Shown here: positions 34,715-44,395 of the stretch, piece after piece
How the letters are laid out: every line of letters begins with the position of its first letter
How positions within the stretch are numbered: position 1 is the first letter of the stretch
Assembly (NCBI GenBank): GCA_014169315.1
Contig: AP022133.1
Span: forward strand, 1 to 64,000
Direction of reading: 5' to 3'
DNA length: 64,000 nt
DNA from: Enterobacter cloacae
GTDB taxonomy: Bacteria > Pseudomonadota > Gammaproteobacteria > Enterobacterales > Enterobacteriaceae
Program-made: the position numbers and the translations under genes
Notes under the pieces: generated by a model
Told to the model about the DNA's origin: nothing
Database searches by the model: none
The model's input: only the letters and a program-made list of their open reading frames with translations

Positions 34715-35242
34715 ATGAAACAATCTGCGATTATCTGGCCGAACGACTACCTGCCAGGCACTACCGATAACTTTGCATCCAACGAAATCATCGCCGCCGG
34801 GCTGAGTGCGAAAGAAATTTGGGCGCAACTCAACGACACGACCCTGTGGCCGGGCTACTACAGCAACGCCGACGATATTCGTTTCCACGACGGTAGCGGC
34901 CCGGAACTGAGTGCTAACGCCCGCTTTCGTTTCACCACCTTCGACTTCCCGGTTGAAGCGCTGGTGACGGAATATGTGCCTCCTGTCGAGGGTGAAGCAG
35001 CACGTATTGCCTGGCACGGTTGGGTGGAAGGCGATGCGAACGCTCGTCTCGATGTGATCCACGCCTGGCTGTTTGAAGACTTGCCCGGCAACCGCGTGCG
35101 CATTCTGACTCAGGAGTCTCAGAAAGGTGTTCCGGCGCAGGAATTAGCGCGCACCGTACCTAACCCGATGATTAACGGGCATCAGGAGTGGATCGTCGGG
35201 CTGGCGAATGCCGCGATGCAAGAAAAGTTGTCAAAACGTTAA
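34715..35242 (+). CDS. SRPBCC-fold protein
   Basis: This 175-residue protein fits the START/SRPBCC fold used for binding hydrophobic ligands: an N-terminal strand-helix block with SAKEIWAQLNDTTLWPGYY, a central beta-sheet (ARFRFTTFDFPVEALVTEY, RIAWHGWVE) and a C-terminal helix. No enzyme function can be assigned. It stands between yicN and nepI with its own leader hairpin and a palindrome upstream, so it may be separately regulated. Confidence 0.75.
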   Translation: MKQSAIIWPNDYLPGTTDNFASNEIIAAGLSAKEIWAQLNDTTLWPGYYSNADDIRFHDGSGPELSANARFRFTTFDFPVEALVTEYVPPVEGEAARIAWHGWVEGDANARLDVIHAWLFEDLPGNRVRILTQESQKGVPAQELARTVPNPMINGHQEWIVGLANAAMQEKLSKR

Positions 35243-35307
35243 ATTCGTCACATTTTTGATGATAAACTGCGCGACTTTCCCGCACGTTTTACTCTTCAGG
35301 TGATGCC

Positions 35308-36498
35308 ATGACAGAACATATCCAGCCCACGACCCGACCGCAGACCAAAGAGGTATCACGCCCCAACTGGTCGGCGGTTTTCTCTGTGGCGTTCTGCGTT
35401 GCCTGTCTGATTACCGTTGAGTTTTTACCGGTCAGCCTGCTGACGCCAATGGCGCAGGATCTGGGCATTTCCGAAGGTGTGGCGGGGCAGTCCGTTACGG
35501 TGACCGCCTTTGTGGCGATGTTCTCCAGCCTGTTTATCACCCAGGTGATTGGCACTATTGATCGTCGCAAAGTGGTCATCCTCTTCAGCGTGTTGCTGAC
35601 GGCTTCCTGTCTGCTGGTTTCGTTTGCCAATAACTTCACCCTGCTGCTGCTTGGCCGCGCCTGTCTGGGGCTGGGGTTGGGTGGCTTCTGGGCAATGTCC
35701 GCCTCGCTCACCATGCGTCTGGTACCTGCGCGTACGGTACCTAAAGCGCTGTCCGTGATTTTCGGCGCAGTTTCCATTGCGCTGGTGATTGCTGCGCCGC
35801 TGGGCAGTTTTCTCGGTGGGATCATCGGCTGGCGTAACGTGTTTAACGCGGCTGCGGTGATGGGTGTCCTCTGCATTCTGTGGGTGTGGAAAGCGCTGCC
35901 ATCCCTGCCGGGTGAGGCGGCGCATCACAAGCAGAACATGTTCAGCCTGCTCAGGCGTCCGGGGGTGCTGGCGGGGATGAGCGCCATCTTTATGTCTTTT
36001 GCCGGGCAGTTTGCCTTTTTCACCTACATCCGTCCCGTTTATATGACGATGGCCGGTTTTGACGTCGACGGTCTGACGCTGGTGCTGCTGAGCTTCGGTA
36101 TCGCCAGTTTTGTCGGCACCTCGCTGTCGTCCCAGTTCCTGAAGCGCTCGCTGAAAGTGGCGCTGGCGGGTGCGCCGCTGGTGCTGGCCATCAGTGCGAC
36201 TGTGCTGGTGCTGTGGGGCAGTGATAAGTGGGTCGCGTCGGCGATTGCGATTATCTGGGGCTTTGCGTTTGCGCTGATACCGGTCGGCTGGTCGACGTGG
36301 ATCACCCGCTCACTGGCCGATCAGGCGGAAAAAGCCGGGTCGATTCAGGTGGCGGTGATCCAGCTGGCTAACACCTGCGGCGCGGCCGTGGGTGGCATCG
36401 CGCTGGACCATTTGGGGCTGACGTCACCGCTGGTGCTTTCTGGCACGCTGATGCTGCTGACTGCGCTGCTGGTGGCGGGGAAGGTTAAGGCGAAGTAA
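35308..36498 (+). CDS. nepI: Purine ribonucleoside efflux pump NepI
   Basis: NepI is an MFS proton antiporter that exports inosine and guanosine in E. coli. The 396 residues equal that protein in length. Twelve helices are predicted, with the family segments [20 protein letters not shown] and [20 protein letters not shown]. The start ATG follows CAGGTG. A toxin-antitoxin pair follows. Confidence 0.93.
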   Translation: MTEHIQPTTRPQTKEVSRPNWSAVFSVAFCVACLITVEFLPVSLLTPMAQDLGISEGVAGQSVTVTAFVAMFSSLFITQVIGTIDRRKVVILFSVLLTASCLLVSFANNFTLLLLGRACLGLGLGGFWAMSASLTMRLVPARTVPKALSVIFGAVSIALVIAAPLGSFLGGIIGWRNVFNAAAVMGVLCILWVWKALPSLPGEAAHHKQNMFSLLRRPGVLAGMSAIFMSFAGQFAFFTYIRPVYMTMAGFDVDGLTLVLLSFGIASFVGTSLSSQFLKRSLKVALAGAPLVLAISATVLVLWGSDKWVASAIAIIWGFAFALIPVGWSTWITRSLADQAEKAGSIQVAVIQLANTCGAAVGGIALDHLGLTSPLVLSGTLMLLTALLVAGKVKAK

Positions 36499-36550
36499 TG
36501 GGGTAGGGTACGTGTATATTGGTTGATAAATAGCCATCTTCTCAATATAC

Positions 36551-36569
36551 TTGTACCGTAAGTTGTACA
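36551..36569 (+). promoter_or_regulatory. YefM-type operator pair
   Basis: TTGTACC (36551-36557) and TTGTACA (36563-36569) lie ten bases before the yefM start. TGTACA-type sites are the known targets of YefM autorepression. Confidence 0.6.
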
Positions 36570-36578
36570 GGAGGAAGT

Positions 36579-36851
36579 ATGCAGGTTGTGACTTTTACCG
36601 AGGCACGTAGCCGACTCAAAGATGTGCTGGATGACGTGAATGAGAATGTCGAAACGACCATCATTAGCCGCCGCAACGGTGGAGATGCGGTTGTCATGTC
36701 TCTCCAGCATTACAACTCGATGATGGAGACTATCCATCTGATGAATTCCCCAGCCAACGCCAGCCGACTGATGGAATCAATCGCTCAGGCAAACAGTGGA
36801 AAAACAGCACAGAGGGATCTGATAGATGACCAGGCTACTGATTTGGACTGA
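36579..36851 (+). CDS. yefM: YefM (Phd-family) antitoxin
   Basis: This 90-residue antitoxin has the Phd/YefM N-terminal DNA-binding region (TFTEARSRLKDVLDDVNENVETTIISRRNGGDAVVMSL) and an acidic C-terminal tail that would wrap the toxin. It represses its own operon through the site upstream. Its reading frame overlaps yoeB by 26 bases. The ribosome site is AGGAGG. Confidence 0.92.
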   Translation: MQVVTFTEARSRLKDVLDDVNENVETTIISRRNGGDAVVMSLQHYNSMMETIHLMNSPANASRLMESIAQANSGKTAQRDLIDDQATDLD

Positions 36852-37092
36852 TAACGGCTGGGATGATTACCTGTGGTGGCAGGAACAAGACAAGAAGACG
36901 CTTCGTAGAATCAATAAGCTGATTGAGGATGCGAAGCGTCAACCGTTTGACGGACTGGGTAAGCCTGAACCGCTCAAAGGCAACCTTTCAGGATACTGGT
37001 CACGGCGGATCAACGATACTGACCGTCTGGTTTATGGTGTGACGGATAGCGCACTCACCATTTTAATGTGTCGCTATCACTATTATTCGTAA
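36826..37092 (+). CDS. yoeB: YoeB mRNA-interferase toxin
   Basis: YoeB cleaves mRNA in the ribosomal A site. The 88 residues keep the catalytic set of E. coli YoeB: Glu in GKPEPLKGNLSG, Arg in DRLVYGV and the terminal His-Tyr in CRYHYYS. It is coupled to yefM by overlap. Its stop codon directly abuts the stop codon of the convergent yicL with no intervening base. Confidence 0.93.
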   Translation: MTRLLIWTDNGWDDYLWWQEQDKKTLRRINKLIEDAKRQPFDGLGKPEPLKGNLSGYWSRRINDTDRLVYGVTDSALTILMCRYHYYS

Positions 37093-37998
37093 TCACACCG
37101 ATGTCTGAACCCGCCTTCTCGAATCCATCGAAATCAGCACGACTGACGACACGATCAGCAGCGTCCCCAGCCAGTCTGGCAGGGTGAACGCCACGCCAAG
37201 CAGCACAACCGACAACAACGCACTGCTCAGCGGCTCAGCGCAGCTCAGAATGCTCGCCTTCGGCCCGCCAATCATCTGCGCGCCTTTCAGATACAGGCTG
37301 AATGTCAGCGCCGTGCCGATCACCACCAGATAGAAGAATGCCAGCAGCAGGCTGCCGTCGATCACAAACGTGGTGCCGCGCCCGGCGTAGAACGGCGTCA
37401 GCATTAACCCGGCAATCAACATGCTCCAGCCGACAATCGGCAGCGTGCCGTAGCGGGCGATCAGCGTCGAGGGGTAAGTTGTATAGAACGCGGCGGCAAA
37501 CGCCGAGGCGATACCGAAGAACAGCGCGGCAGGCGAGATCGAGAGCGACGTCGGATCGCCGTGGGTAACCAGCAGGAAAGTGCCGATAAGCGAGGTCATG
37601 ATCGCCGACAAGACAAACACGCCCGGGCGCTTTTTCCGCGCCAGTGCAAACCACGCCACAATAATGGTCGGCGACAGGAACTGCAGTACGGTGGCCGTGG
37701 CGGCGTTGGATTTTTCAATCGTCAGCAGGAAGGTGAGCTGCACGGTGAGCGCGCCAACCAGCGAGAAAATCAGCAGGCTGATGGCGTCTTTGCGGTTTTT
37801 GATGACCTGGAAAATCTTGTCACCGTGAACGAAGGAGAGCGTTAACAGGATCACGCCAGTGAACAGCAGGCGGATCATGGTCAGATACGGGGAGGAAATC
37901 TGGCTTTTCTCCATGATGTACTGCGCGCAAACGCCTGAACTTCCCCATAAAACAGCAGCGATCAGGACGTTCAGCATCCCTTTACGTGTGGAACCCAT
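37093..37998 (-). CDS. yicL: YicL, EamA-family transporter
   Basis: This 301-residue drug/metabolite-type transporter has ten predicted helices in two EamA repeats (N-terminal [19 protein letters not shown], then [19 protein letters not shown]). The substrate is unknown. E. coli YicL is 307 residues and lies in the same neighbourhood. The toxin-antitoxin pair is inserted immediately after its stop. Confidence 0.9.
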   Translation of the reverse strand: MGSTRKGMLNVLIAAVLWGSSGVCAQYIMEKSQISSPYLTMIRLLFTGVILLTLSFVHGDKIFQVIKNRKDAISLLIFSLVGALTVQLTFLLTIEKSNAATATVLQFLSPTIIVAWFALARKKRPGVFVLSAIMTSLIGTFLLVTHGDPTSLSISPAALFFGIASAFAAAFYTTYPSTLIARYGTLPIVGWSMLIAGLMLTPFYAGRGTTFVIDGSLLLAFFYLVVIGTALTFSLYLKGAQMIGGPKASILSCAEPLSSALLSVVLLGVAFTLPDWLGTLLIVSSVVLISMDSRRRVQTSV

Positions 37999-38105
37999 GC
38001 TCTCCCCTGTGATGATGATTTTTTTCTAGCATAACATGGGAGCTTTGTACGACGGTGTGTATCGTGAACGTTCTGAAAAAACAGCGTGAAGCCAGGGCTT
38101 CACGC

Positions 38106-38402
38106 TTAATAATCTTCCATACAATCCACCTGACCCACTGCCGCCCAGTAGTTGTCCAGGTTGTCACGTTTTACGGCGGTGATGGCATTTTTGATCAGCA
38201 GCCGGTTGGCCTCAGACGACAAAATCATGTCCTGCCATTCTTTATCACTTTGCTTTTTCTGTGGCGTGCAGGTTTTCTTAATATCCTTAAGGACTTGTTG
38301 TTCTATTTGTTTATCTTTCGCCGGGTCGTCCTTCTCCTGAGCGTGGACAAACGCGGCAAACAGCAGGCAGACGAGCAGGCAAACAAGGTGTGCAGATTTC
38401 AT
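38106..38402 (-). CDS. yicS: YicS, small exported protein
   Basis: The 98-residue protein has a signal peptide (cleavage near AFVHAQE) and two cysteines (KTCTPQK and VDCMEDY) that could form a disulfide in the periplasm. It matches E. coli YicS (97 residues), whose role is uncertain. It is flanked by yicL and a GNAT gene read the other way. Confidence 0.9.
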   Translation of the reverse strand: MKSAHLVCLLVCLLFAAFVHAQEKDDPAKDKQIEQQVLKDIKKTCTPQKKQSDKEWQDMILSSEANRLLIKNAITAVKRDNLDNYWAAVGQVDCMEDY

Positions 38403-38585
38403 TGAAACCTCCGGTAATAGTCACATGCTTCTTCTGAAATATATAGTTACATTCACGCGGGCGATTCAAGTCGAAAGTATGAATTTGCGTGTTCCTGCGT
38501 ATGAGCACCCACCCAATACCTGGGAGATATTTATTGCGTCAGGACTATGTAATATTAGGAATGCACAGAAAATAAGGAGAACAAT

Positions 38586-39005
38586 ATGCACCTGAGCATT
38601 ACCGATAATGTGACACAGCAGGATAAAAACGAACTGTTAACGGGGCTGAGAGTCTACAACGGGCAGTTTTTGGATCTGACGACCTTTAGCGGGGATATTG
38701 GCGTTTACGTGCGAGACGAAAAAGGTGTGATGCTTGGTGGGTTAATCGGCGTGCGTAAAGGTGAGTGGTTAAATATCGACTTCCTCTGGGTCAGCGAAGG
38801 CGCGCGTGGCTCCGGGGTGGGTAGCCAGCTGATCAAATCTGCCGAGGTCGAGGCAAAGCATAAAGGCTGTCGACATGCGCTGGTGGATACGGCCAGTTTC
38901 CAGGCGCGTCCGTTTTATGAAAAACAGGGTTATCAGCTGCAGATGTCTTTGCAGGATTATCCGTACCCGGGTATGCAGAGACACTATCTGACCAAACCTC
39001 TTTAG
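38586..39005 (+). CDS. GNAT-family N-acetyltransferase
   Basis: The 139-residue protein has the GNAT fold, with the acetyl-CoA loop [18 protein letters not shown] near residues 75-92 and the C-terminal [10 protein letters not shown]. The acceptor is unknown. The ATG follows AAGGAG. It sits between yicS and nlpA. Confidence 0.88.
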   Translation: MHLSITDNVTQQDKNELLTGLRVYNGQFLDLTTFSGDIGVYVRDEKGVMLGGLIGVRKGEWLNIDFLWVSEGARGSGVGSQLIKSAEVEAKHKGCRHALVDTASFQARPFYEKQGYQLQMSLQDYPYPGMQRHYLTKPL

Positions 39006-39133
39006 CCAGCACCCTGGAATGGCGGTGTTACCCGGCATATAACTTATCCTTCTTATTGATTCTTTTTCATTTTTTAGCGTACCGCATCGTTGTCGATATA
39101 GTCATTGAAACGTTCATCAAAAGGATATGCCTC

Positions 39134-39934
39134 GTGAAATTTCAATTGAGTGCTCTGGTGCTTGCTGGCCTGCTGCTGGCGGGCTGCGATCAAGGTGGCA
39201 GCAATGCTAAACACATCAAAGTTGGCGTGATTAACGGCGCGGAACAGGATGTGGCGGAAGTTGCCAAAAAGGTGGCAAAAGAGAAATATGGCCTGGACGT
39301 GGAGCTGGTGGGCTTTAGCGGCTCACTGTTGCCCAACGATGCCACCAACCAGGGCGAGCTGGATGCCAACGTCTTCCAGCACCGTCCGTTCCTGGCGGAA
39401 GATAACAAGGCGCATAATTACAAGCTGGTGGCCGTGGCGAATACCTTCGTCTTCCCGATGGCCGGTTATTCCCGCAAAATTACATCCGTGTCTGAGCTGA
39501 AAAACGGCGCGACCATTGCCATCCCCAATGACCCGACAAACCTTGGCCGCGCGCTGTTGCTGCTGCAAAAAGAGAAGCTGATTACCCTCAAGCCGGACGT
39601 GGGCCTGCTGCCAACGGCGCTGGATATCACGGCAAATCCGAAGGATCTGAAAATCATGGAGCTGGAAGGTGCGCAGCTGCCGCGCGTGCTGGATGACCCG
39701 AAAGTCGATGTCGCCATCATCAGCACCACCTACATCCAGCAAACCGGGCTTTCTCCGGTACATAACAGCGTCTTTATCGAAGACAAAAACTCGCCCTACG
39801 TGAACATCGTGGTGACGCGTGAAGACAACAAAGACGCGGAAAACGTGAAGGAATTTATTCAGTCGTATCAGTCACCTGAAGTGGCGAAAGCGGCGGAGAC
39901 TCTCTTTAACGGCGGCGCGGTACCGGGCTGGTAA
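39134..39934 (+). CDS. nlpA: Lipoprotein NlpA, MetQ-like
   Basis: NlpA is an inner-membrane-anchored lipoprotein of the methionine-binding MetQ family (266 residues here, 272 in E. coli). The lipobox LLAGCD is followed by a D at +2, the signal for inner-membrane retention. The binding domain is nearly identical to E. coli (HIKVGVINGAEQDVAEVAKK; FNGGAVPGW at the end). The start is GTG 39134 after AAAGGAT; the frame is open back to 39056. Confidence 0.94.
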   Translation: MKFQLSALVLAGLLLAGCDQGGSNAKHIKVGVINGAEQDVAEVAKKVAKEKYGLDVELVGFSGSLLPNDATNQGELDANVFQHRPFLAEDNKAHNYKLVAVANTFVFPMAGYSRKITSVSELKNGATIAIPNDPTNLGRALLLLQKEKLITLKPDVGLLPTALDITANPKDLKIMELEGAQLPRVLDDPKVDVAIISTTYIQQTGLSPVHNSVFIEDKNSPYVNIVVTREDNKDAENVKEFIQSYQSPEVAKAAETLFNGGAVPGW

Positions 39935-40058
39935 GGCGTCTGGCGGGGAAACCCGCCTTTTCACGTTGACCCGATTCCATCGATCATCGCCCTTTAGCCC
40001 ACATCGCAATGCGCGGTATCTGGCTATTCTCCTTATCACACCCACCGGAGGATAGCCC

Positions 40059-40838
40059 ATGAACATCACTCAAATTCGCAATGCCACACAACTGATCACC
40101 TACGCCGGCAAACGCTTTTTAATTGACCCGATGCTGGCTCCGAAAGGCGCTTATCCCGGTTTTCCCGGTACGGCGCGCGCGGATATTCGCAACCCGATGG
40201 TGGAATTACCTGTGGACGTCAACACACTGCTGGATGCTGATGCAGTGGTTGTCACCCACACCCATAACGATCACTGGGATCAAACCGCGATTGAGCTGAT
40301 CGCCAAAGACAAGCCGGTTTATGTGCAAAACGATCAGGATGCCGCGCTGTTGCGCAGCCAGGGGTTTACCAACCTGACGGTGATGGATGAAGAGACCGCG
40401 TTTGGCGATATCCTGATTGCGAAAACCCACGGCGGCCAGCACGGTACCGACCGCGCTTACGCGGTACCGGAACTGGCAGAACGTCTGGGTGAAGCCTGTG
40501 GCGTGGTCTTCCGTCATCCTGATGAGAAGACGCTCTACATCGCAGGGGATACTATCTGGCGTGAGGAAGTGGCAGCCGATCTGCAACAACACCAGCCGGA
40601 TGTGGTGGTCGTTAACGCCGGTTATGCGCATGTGATTGGCTTCGGGCCGATCATTATGGGGGAGCAGGATGTGCTTAACGTGCATTTCCTGCTGCCGCAG
40701 GCGCAGATTGTGGCGGCTCATATGGAAGCCATCAACCACTGTCTGCTGACCCGAAGCGCACTGCGCGAGTACGCAGAAGCTAACCAGTTTAGTGATGCGC
40801 TGAGCATTCCACAGGACGGTGAAACCGTTATATTCTGA
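40059..40838 (+). CDS. UlaG-like MBL-fold hydrolase
   Basis: The 259-residue protein belongs to the UlaG-type MBL group, with the metal motif THTHNDHWD near residues 67-75 and later AGDT and AHMEAINH. The substrate is unknown. The ribosome site GGAGG precedes the ATG. An AraC-type regulator follows after 26 bases in the same direction and probably belongs to the same unit. This begins the accessory block between nlpA and selC. Confidence 0.85.
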   Translation: MNITQIRNATQLITYAGKRFLIDPMLAPKGAYPGFPGTARADIRNPMVELPVDVNTLLDADAVVVTHTHNDHWDQTAIELIAKDKPVYVQNDQDAALLRSQGFTNLTVMDEETAFGDILIAKTHGGQHGTDRAYAVPELAERLGEACGVVFRHPDEKTLYIAGDTIWREEVAADLQQHQPDVVVVNAGYAHVIGFGPIIMGEQDVLNVHFLLPQAQIVAAHMEAINHCLLTRSALREYAEANQFSDALSIPQDGETVIF

Positions 40839-40864
40839 GCCTCACTAAGGGAAAGGAGAGACAG

Positions 40865-41818
40865 ATGCCGCTTATCAACGTCGCGATTGTCGCGGTGGAC
40901 GGGTTTAGCCCGTTCCACTACTCCGTTCCCTGTATTTTATTTGGTGATACCGTATCCGGTGAAAAGCGCTTTACTGTCACGATCTGCGCTGAAAAACCGG
41001 GTTTTCTGACCTCGAAAGACGGTTTCGCGCTCAATGCGACGCAGGATTTTTCAGCCATCGGGCGAGCCGATATCGTCGTGGTGCCTTACTGGCAACATGT
41101 GCTGGAACGCCCGCCACAGACGCTGCTCGATAACCTGGTTCAGGCAAGAGACCGCGGCGCGGAAATCGTCGGGCTGTGTCTCGGGTCGTTTGTGCTGGGT
41201 TATGCAGGCATTCTCGACGGCAAACGTGCCGCCACCCACTGGGAGTTCGAACGCCAGTTCCAGTCGCTTTTCCCGAACGTACAGCTGGATATCAATGCGC
41301 TCTACGTTGATGACGACAACATCATCACCTCTGCGGGCACCGCTGCCGCGCTCGACTGCTGCCTGTATATCATCCGCCAGCGCTTTGGCAGCGTGGTGGC
41401 TAACCAGATTGCCCGCCGGATGATTGTACCGCCGCACCGCGAAGGCGGGCAGGCGCAGTTTATTGCGCAGCCTGTACCAAAAGATACCCGCGACGCGCGG
41501 ATTAACTGCCTGATTGACTACCTCCAGCAGCATATTACCGAACCGCATAACCTGGATTCGCTCGCCGATGTTGTTTCAATGAGCCGCCGCACGCTGACCC
41601 GCCATTTTATTAAGGCCACGGGCATGAGCGTGGCCGACTGGCTCACCGCCGAGCGCCTGCGGCGCAGCCAGACCTTACTGGAAGCCGGAAATATGCCGGT
41701 TGAAAGCGTGGCCGAGCTGGTAGGGTTTAACTCTGCGGTGACCTGGCGTCAGCAGTTTAAGGCACGCTTTGGGGTCAGCCCGGCGGAGTGGCGCAAGACG
41801 TTCCGGACTCGTCTGTAG
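40865..41818 (+). CDS. GlxA/FtrA-type AraC-family regulator
   Basis: The 317-residue protein joins an N-terminal DJ-1/PfpI-like domain (elbow GLCLGSFVLGYAGILDGKRA; cysteine near residue 101) to a C-terminal pair of AraC helix-turn-helix motifs (DSLADVVSMSRRTLTRHFIKATGMS, then PVESVAELVGF). Such proteins sense small metabolites through the first domain. It follows the MBL gene in the same direction, which it may regulate. Confidence 0.88.
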   Translation: MPLINVAIVAVDGFSPFHYSVPCILFGDTVSGEKRFTVTICAEKPGFLTSKDGFALNATQDFSAIGRADIVVVPYWQHVLERPPQTLLDNLVQARDRGAEIVGLCLGSFVLGYAGILDGKRAATHWEFERQFQSLFPNVQLDINALYVDDDNIITSAGTAAALDCCLYIIRQRFGSVVANQIARRMIVPPHREGGQAQFIAQPVPKDTRDARINCLIDYLQQHITEPHNLDSLADVVSMSRRTLTRHFIKATGMSVADWLTAERLRRSQTLLEAGNMPVESVAELVGFNSAVTWRQQFKARFGVSPAEWRKTFRTRL

Positions 41819-41846
41819 ACCAGGTAAGCGTAGCGCCACCTGGCAA

Positions 41847-42935
41847 TTATCCCAGCTTATCCATCCTTGTCTCCCCTTCCACCATCGACAGCTGATACAG
41901 CGAAAACGAACGGTGTTTTTCAATCAAATTCGCCAGCTCCGGCGAGTGGCTGGTGAGCCAGATCTGCGAGTAGCGGCTGGCTTCGGCAATTAAGCTCGCC
42001 AGCGCAGGCAGCATCTGCGGATGCAGGCTGTTTTCCGGTTCATTGAGGGCGATAAACGCAGGCGGGCGTGGGCTTAACAACGCCACCGTCAGGCACAGAA
42101 AACGCAGCGTGCCGTCGGAGAACTCTGCCGGTTCCAGCGGCCTGCTTAACCCTTCGCGCTGCATCATCATCCGGAAGCGTCCACCCGAGTTGTCGCTGTA
42201 AAACACGCAGCCGGGGAAGGCCTGGTCGAGGATGCGCATCAGCAGCAGCTCGTCGCCAATCTCTACAATGGTCTGAAACGCTGCCGCCAGGTTCGCGCCG
42301 TCTCCGGCCAGCACCGGGGAGCGGAAACCGACCTGCGGCGCACGGATAGCCGAACCGGATGAGACGGAAAACTCGTGATAAAAACGCCAGTTACGCAGGG
42401 ACTCGCGCATCTGCGACACTTCCGGGTAGAGGTGCGGTTCGCCGAGTTGCCCGAACACCGATTCGTTCTCATACAGCGTGCCGCTGTGGGTCACTTTTTC
42501 GTGATGCACATTATTCAGGAACACGGCCTGATTCTTACGTTTCATCAACTGTGATGACGGTCGGCGATGCTGGCCGCTCAGCCAGATGGACTCTTCTTTG
42601 ATCACCGGGTCGAGCTGAAACTGCGAGGCATACGGCAGCCTCTCAACAAAGCCCACCTGCAATTCGTATTCGTAGGTTTCTGTTTCCACTGCCAGACTCA
42701 TGCGCCGAAGCTGGTCGCTGCGGGTTTTGCCTGCCCAGAACACCTTCAGAATTCCGCCTTCGTTCGCCAGCGCCTGGGAAAACTGCCCCTGAGCCGCGCT
42801 GTGCATCAGGTGGATCGCCTTGTAGATATTTGATTTTCCGGTGCCGTTCGGGCCGAAGACGATGTTGAGCTGCTCCAGTTCCAGCGACATGTCGCGAATC
42901 GAGCGGTAGTTTTCAATGTGCAGGGTGTTGATCAT
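41847..42935 (-). CDS. Free-standing AAA ATPase (AAA_21/RecF-like)
   Basis: The 362 residues form a single ABC/SMC-like ATPase: Walker A FGPNGTGKSN near residue 30, Walker B FIALNEPENSLHP near 300 and a switch histidine in WLTSHSPEL. There is no visible TOPRIM nuclease, so it is not a full OLD protein. Such ATPases occur in housekeeping and in phage-defence contexts. No partner gene is adjacent in the same direction except the LysR gene upstream, so the role is open. Confidence 0.85.
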   Translation of the reverse strand: MINTLHIENYRSIRDMSLELEQLNIVFGPNGTGKSNIYKAIHLMHSAAQGQFSQALANEGGILKVFWAGKTRSDQLRRMSLAVETETYEYELQVGFVERLPYASQFQLDPVIKEESIWLSGQHRRPSSQLMKRKNQAVFLNNVHHEKVTHSGTLYENESVFGQLGEPHLYPEVSQMRESLRNWRFYHEFSVSSGSAIRAPQVGFRSPVLAGDGANLAAAFQTIVEIGDELLLMRILDQAFPGCVFYSDNSGGRFRMMMQREGLSRPLEPAEFSDGTLRFLCLTVALLSPRPPAFIALNEPENSLHPQMLPALASLIAEASRYSQIWLTSHSPELANLIEKHRSFSLYQLSMVEGETRMDKLG

Positions 42936-42970
42936 CGGTGAAGGGCTCCTGTGTCCGTACGAGCCATAGT

Positions 42971-43954
42971 CTATTTTCCTGATGCGGGTGACGGCAAGGG
43001 AGAGGCGGTATAATCCGCCAGCCTGTCGACAGGGAAATGCAGGGAAGCATTCTGGTGAAATGCCTCCAGTAGATATTCCACCGTAGCTTTCACGCGTGGC
43101 GCGACCAGCGCACGGTGAGGATACTGGATAACCATCTCGTAATTCCCCGGATCGTGCTGGCCAACCAGCACGGTTTTCAGCGCGCCGGACTGCAAATGCA
43201 CCAGCGCATGATGTACGCCCACCTGAGCAATCCCTAATCCTAAAAGTGCAGCCTGCGTTTGAGCTTCTGGTGCGGAGAGGGTCACAGCCGCTGCGTCTGG
43301 TTCCAGCGTCGTCAGGCTGCCGTCCTGCTCCCTGAACCCCCAGGGGGAAACGCGCCCACTTAAGAAGCGTCGGGCAATCAGATGGTGATGCGCAAGGTCG
43401 TCGGGCGTTGTGGGTACACCGCAGCGCTCAAGATAGCCCGGCGAGGCAACCAGCACGGTTTTCAGCTGGCAGACCGGGCGCGAAACCAGCGACGAATCGA
43501 CAATATGTCCGCCGCGAATGGCGAGGTCATAGCCGTCGGCAATGAGATCCGTCACCCTGTCGTCAAAATCCACTTCTACCGAAATACCCGGGTAGCGCAC
43601 CCGCAGCCCCGGCAACACCGGGAGTAACTGCTCGCACCCAAAGGCGGCGCTGGTGGAAATACGAACGTGCCCGCGGGTCTCCATTTTGCGTGCAACAACA
43701 GCATCCATCGCCGTATCCAGCGCACCAATGGCAATCCGCGCCTGTTGCAAAAAGACGCGTCCTTCTTCCGTCAGGCTCAGTGTGCGTGTGGTGCGGTTCA
43801 TCAGCCTGACCCCGAGCGCCTGCTCCAGCCCGGCGATGTTCTTACTGACCGCGGCGGGGCTGATCCCCTGGCTGCGCGCTGCTGCGGCAAAACTGCCCGC
43901 GTCGGCGGCTTCCACGAACGACACAATCGCCCTGACTCGCTGGGATAACTCCAT
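42971..43954 (-). CDS. LysR-family transcriptional regulator
   Basis: The 327-residue protein has the helix-turn-helix SFAAAARSQGISPAAVSKNIAGLEQALG and a CrgA/DmlR-like effector domain. It is divergent, with a 115-base gap, from a DUF1330 and quinone-reductase pair, which is the likely target. The C-terminal 25 residues (YTASPLPSPASGK) are low-complexity, perhaps read from repeat DNA. Confidence 0.88.
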   Translation of the reverse strand: MELSQRVRAIVSFVEAADAGSFAAAARSQGISPAAVSKNIAGLEQALGVRLMNRTTRTLSLTEEGRVFLQQARIAIGALDTAMDAVVARKMETRGHVRISTSAAFGCEQLLPVLPGLRVRYPGISVEVDFDDRVTDLIADGYDLAIRGGHIVDSSLVSRPVCQLKTVLVASPGYLERCGVPTTPDDLAHHHLIARRFLSGRVSPWGFREQDGSLTTLEPDAAAVTLSAPEAQTQAALLGLGIAQVGVHHALVHLQSGALKTVLVGQHDPGNYEMVIQYPHRALVAPRVKATVEYLLEAFHQNASLHFPVDRLADYTASPLPSPASGK

Positions 43955-44069
43955 CCGTCTTTCCCCTCATTCACAACCTGGAGTTGATTATCTATCAACC
44001 ATACCCCCAATTCTCGTTACGAGTAAACGGGCACATACTCTCGCCATCAACCCCCTGCGAGGAACCCGT

Positions 44070-44384
44070 ATGAAACCGTCTGAGCCTGCATATTTCATTT
44101 TTGATGTTGTGATCCACGATGCGGCAGCGATGCAGCCCTACCGCGAAAACGTTGAAGCCAGCTACAAAGCCTTTGGTGGTAAGCGGCTGGTGATGGGTGG
44201 CCAGTGCGACACCGTGGAGGGCAACGGCCCGCAAGGGATGCTGGTGATGCTGCAGTTCGACAGCGTCGGGCAGGCGCACGCCTGGCACGACTCTCCGGCG
44301 TATCAGGACATCATCCATTACCGTCACGCCGCCGCCAGCACCAACGCATGGCTGGTAAAAGGCGTAATACCAGAACAACAATAA
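44070..44384 (+). CDS. DUF1330 family protein
   Basis: This 104-residue protein fits DUF1330, a dimeric ferredoxin-like alpha/beta fold (AYFIFDVVIHDAAAMQPYRENV; ending VKGVIP). The function is not known. The frame is open to 43653, but ATG 44070 follows CGAGGAACC. It lies 11 bases before the quinone reductase gene, so the two are likely co-transcribed. Confidence 0.85.
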   Translation: MKPSEPAYFIFDVVIHDAAAMQPYRENVEASYKAFGGKRLVMGGQCDTVEGNGPQGMLVMLQFDSVGQAHAWHDSPAYQDIIHYRHAAASTNAWLVKGVIPEQQ

Positions 44385-44395
44385 AGGAGCGGTTT

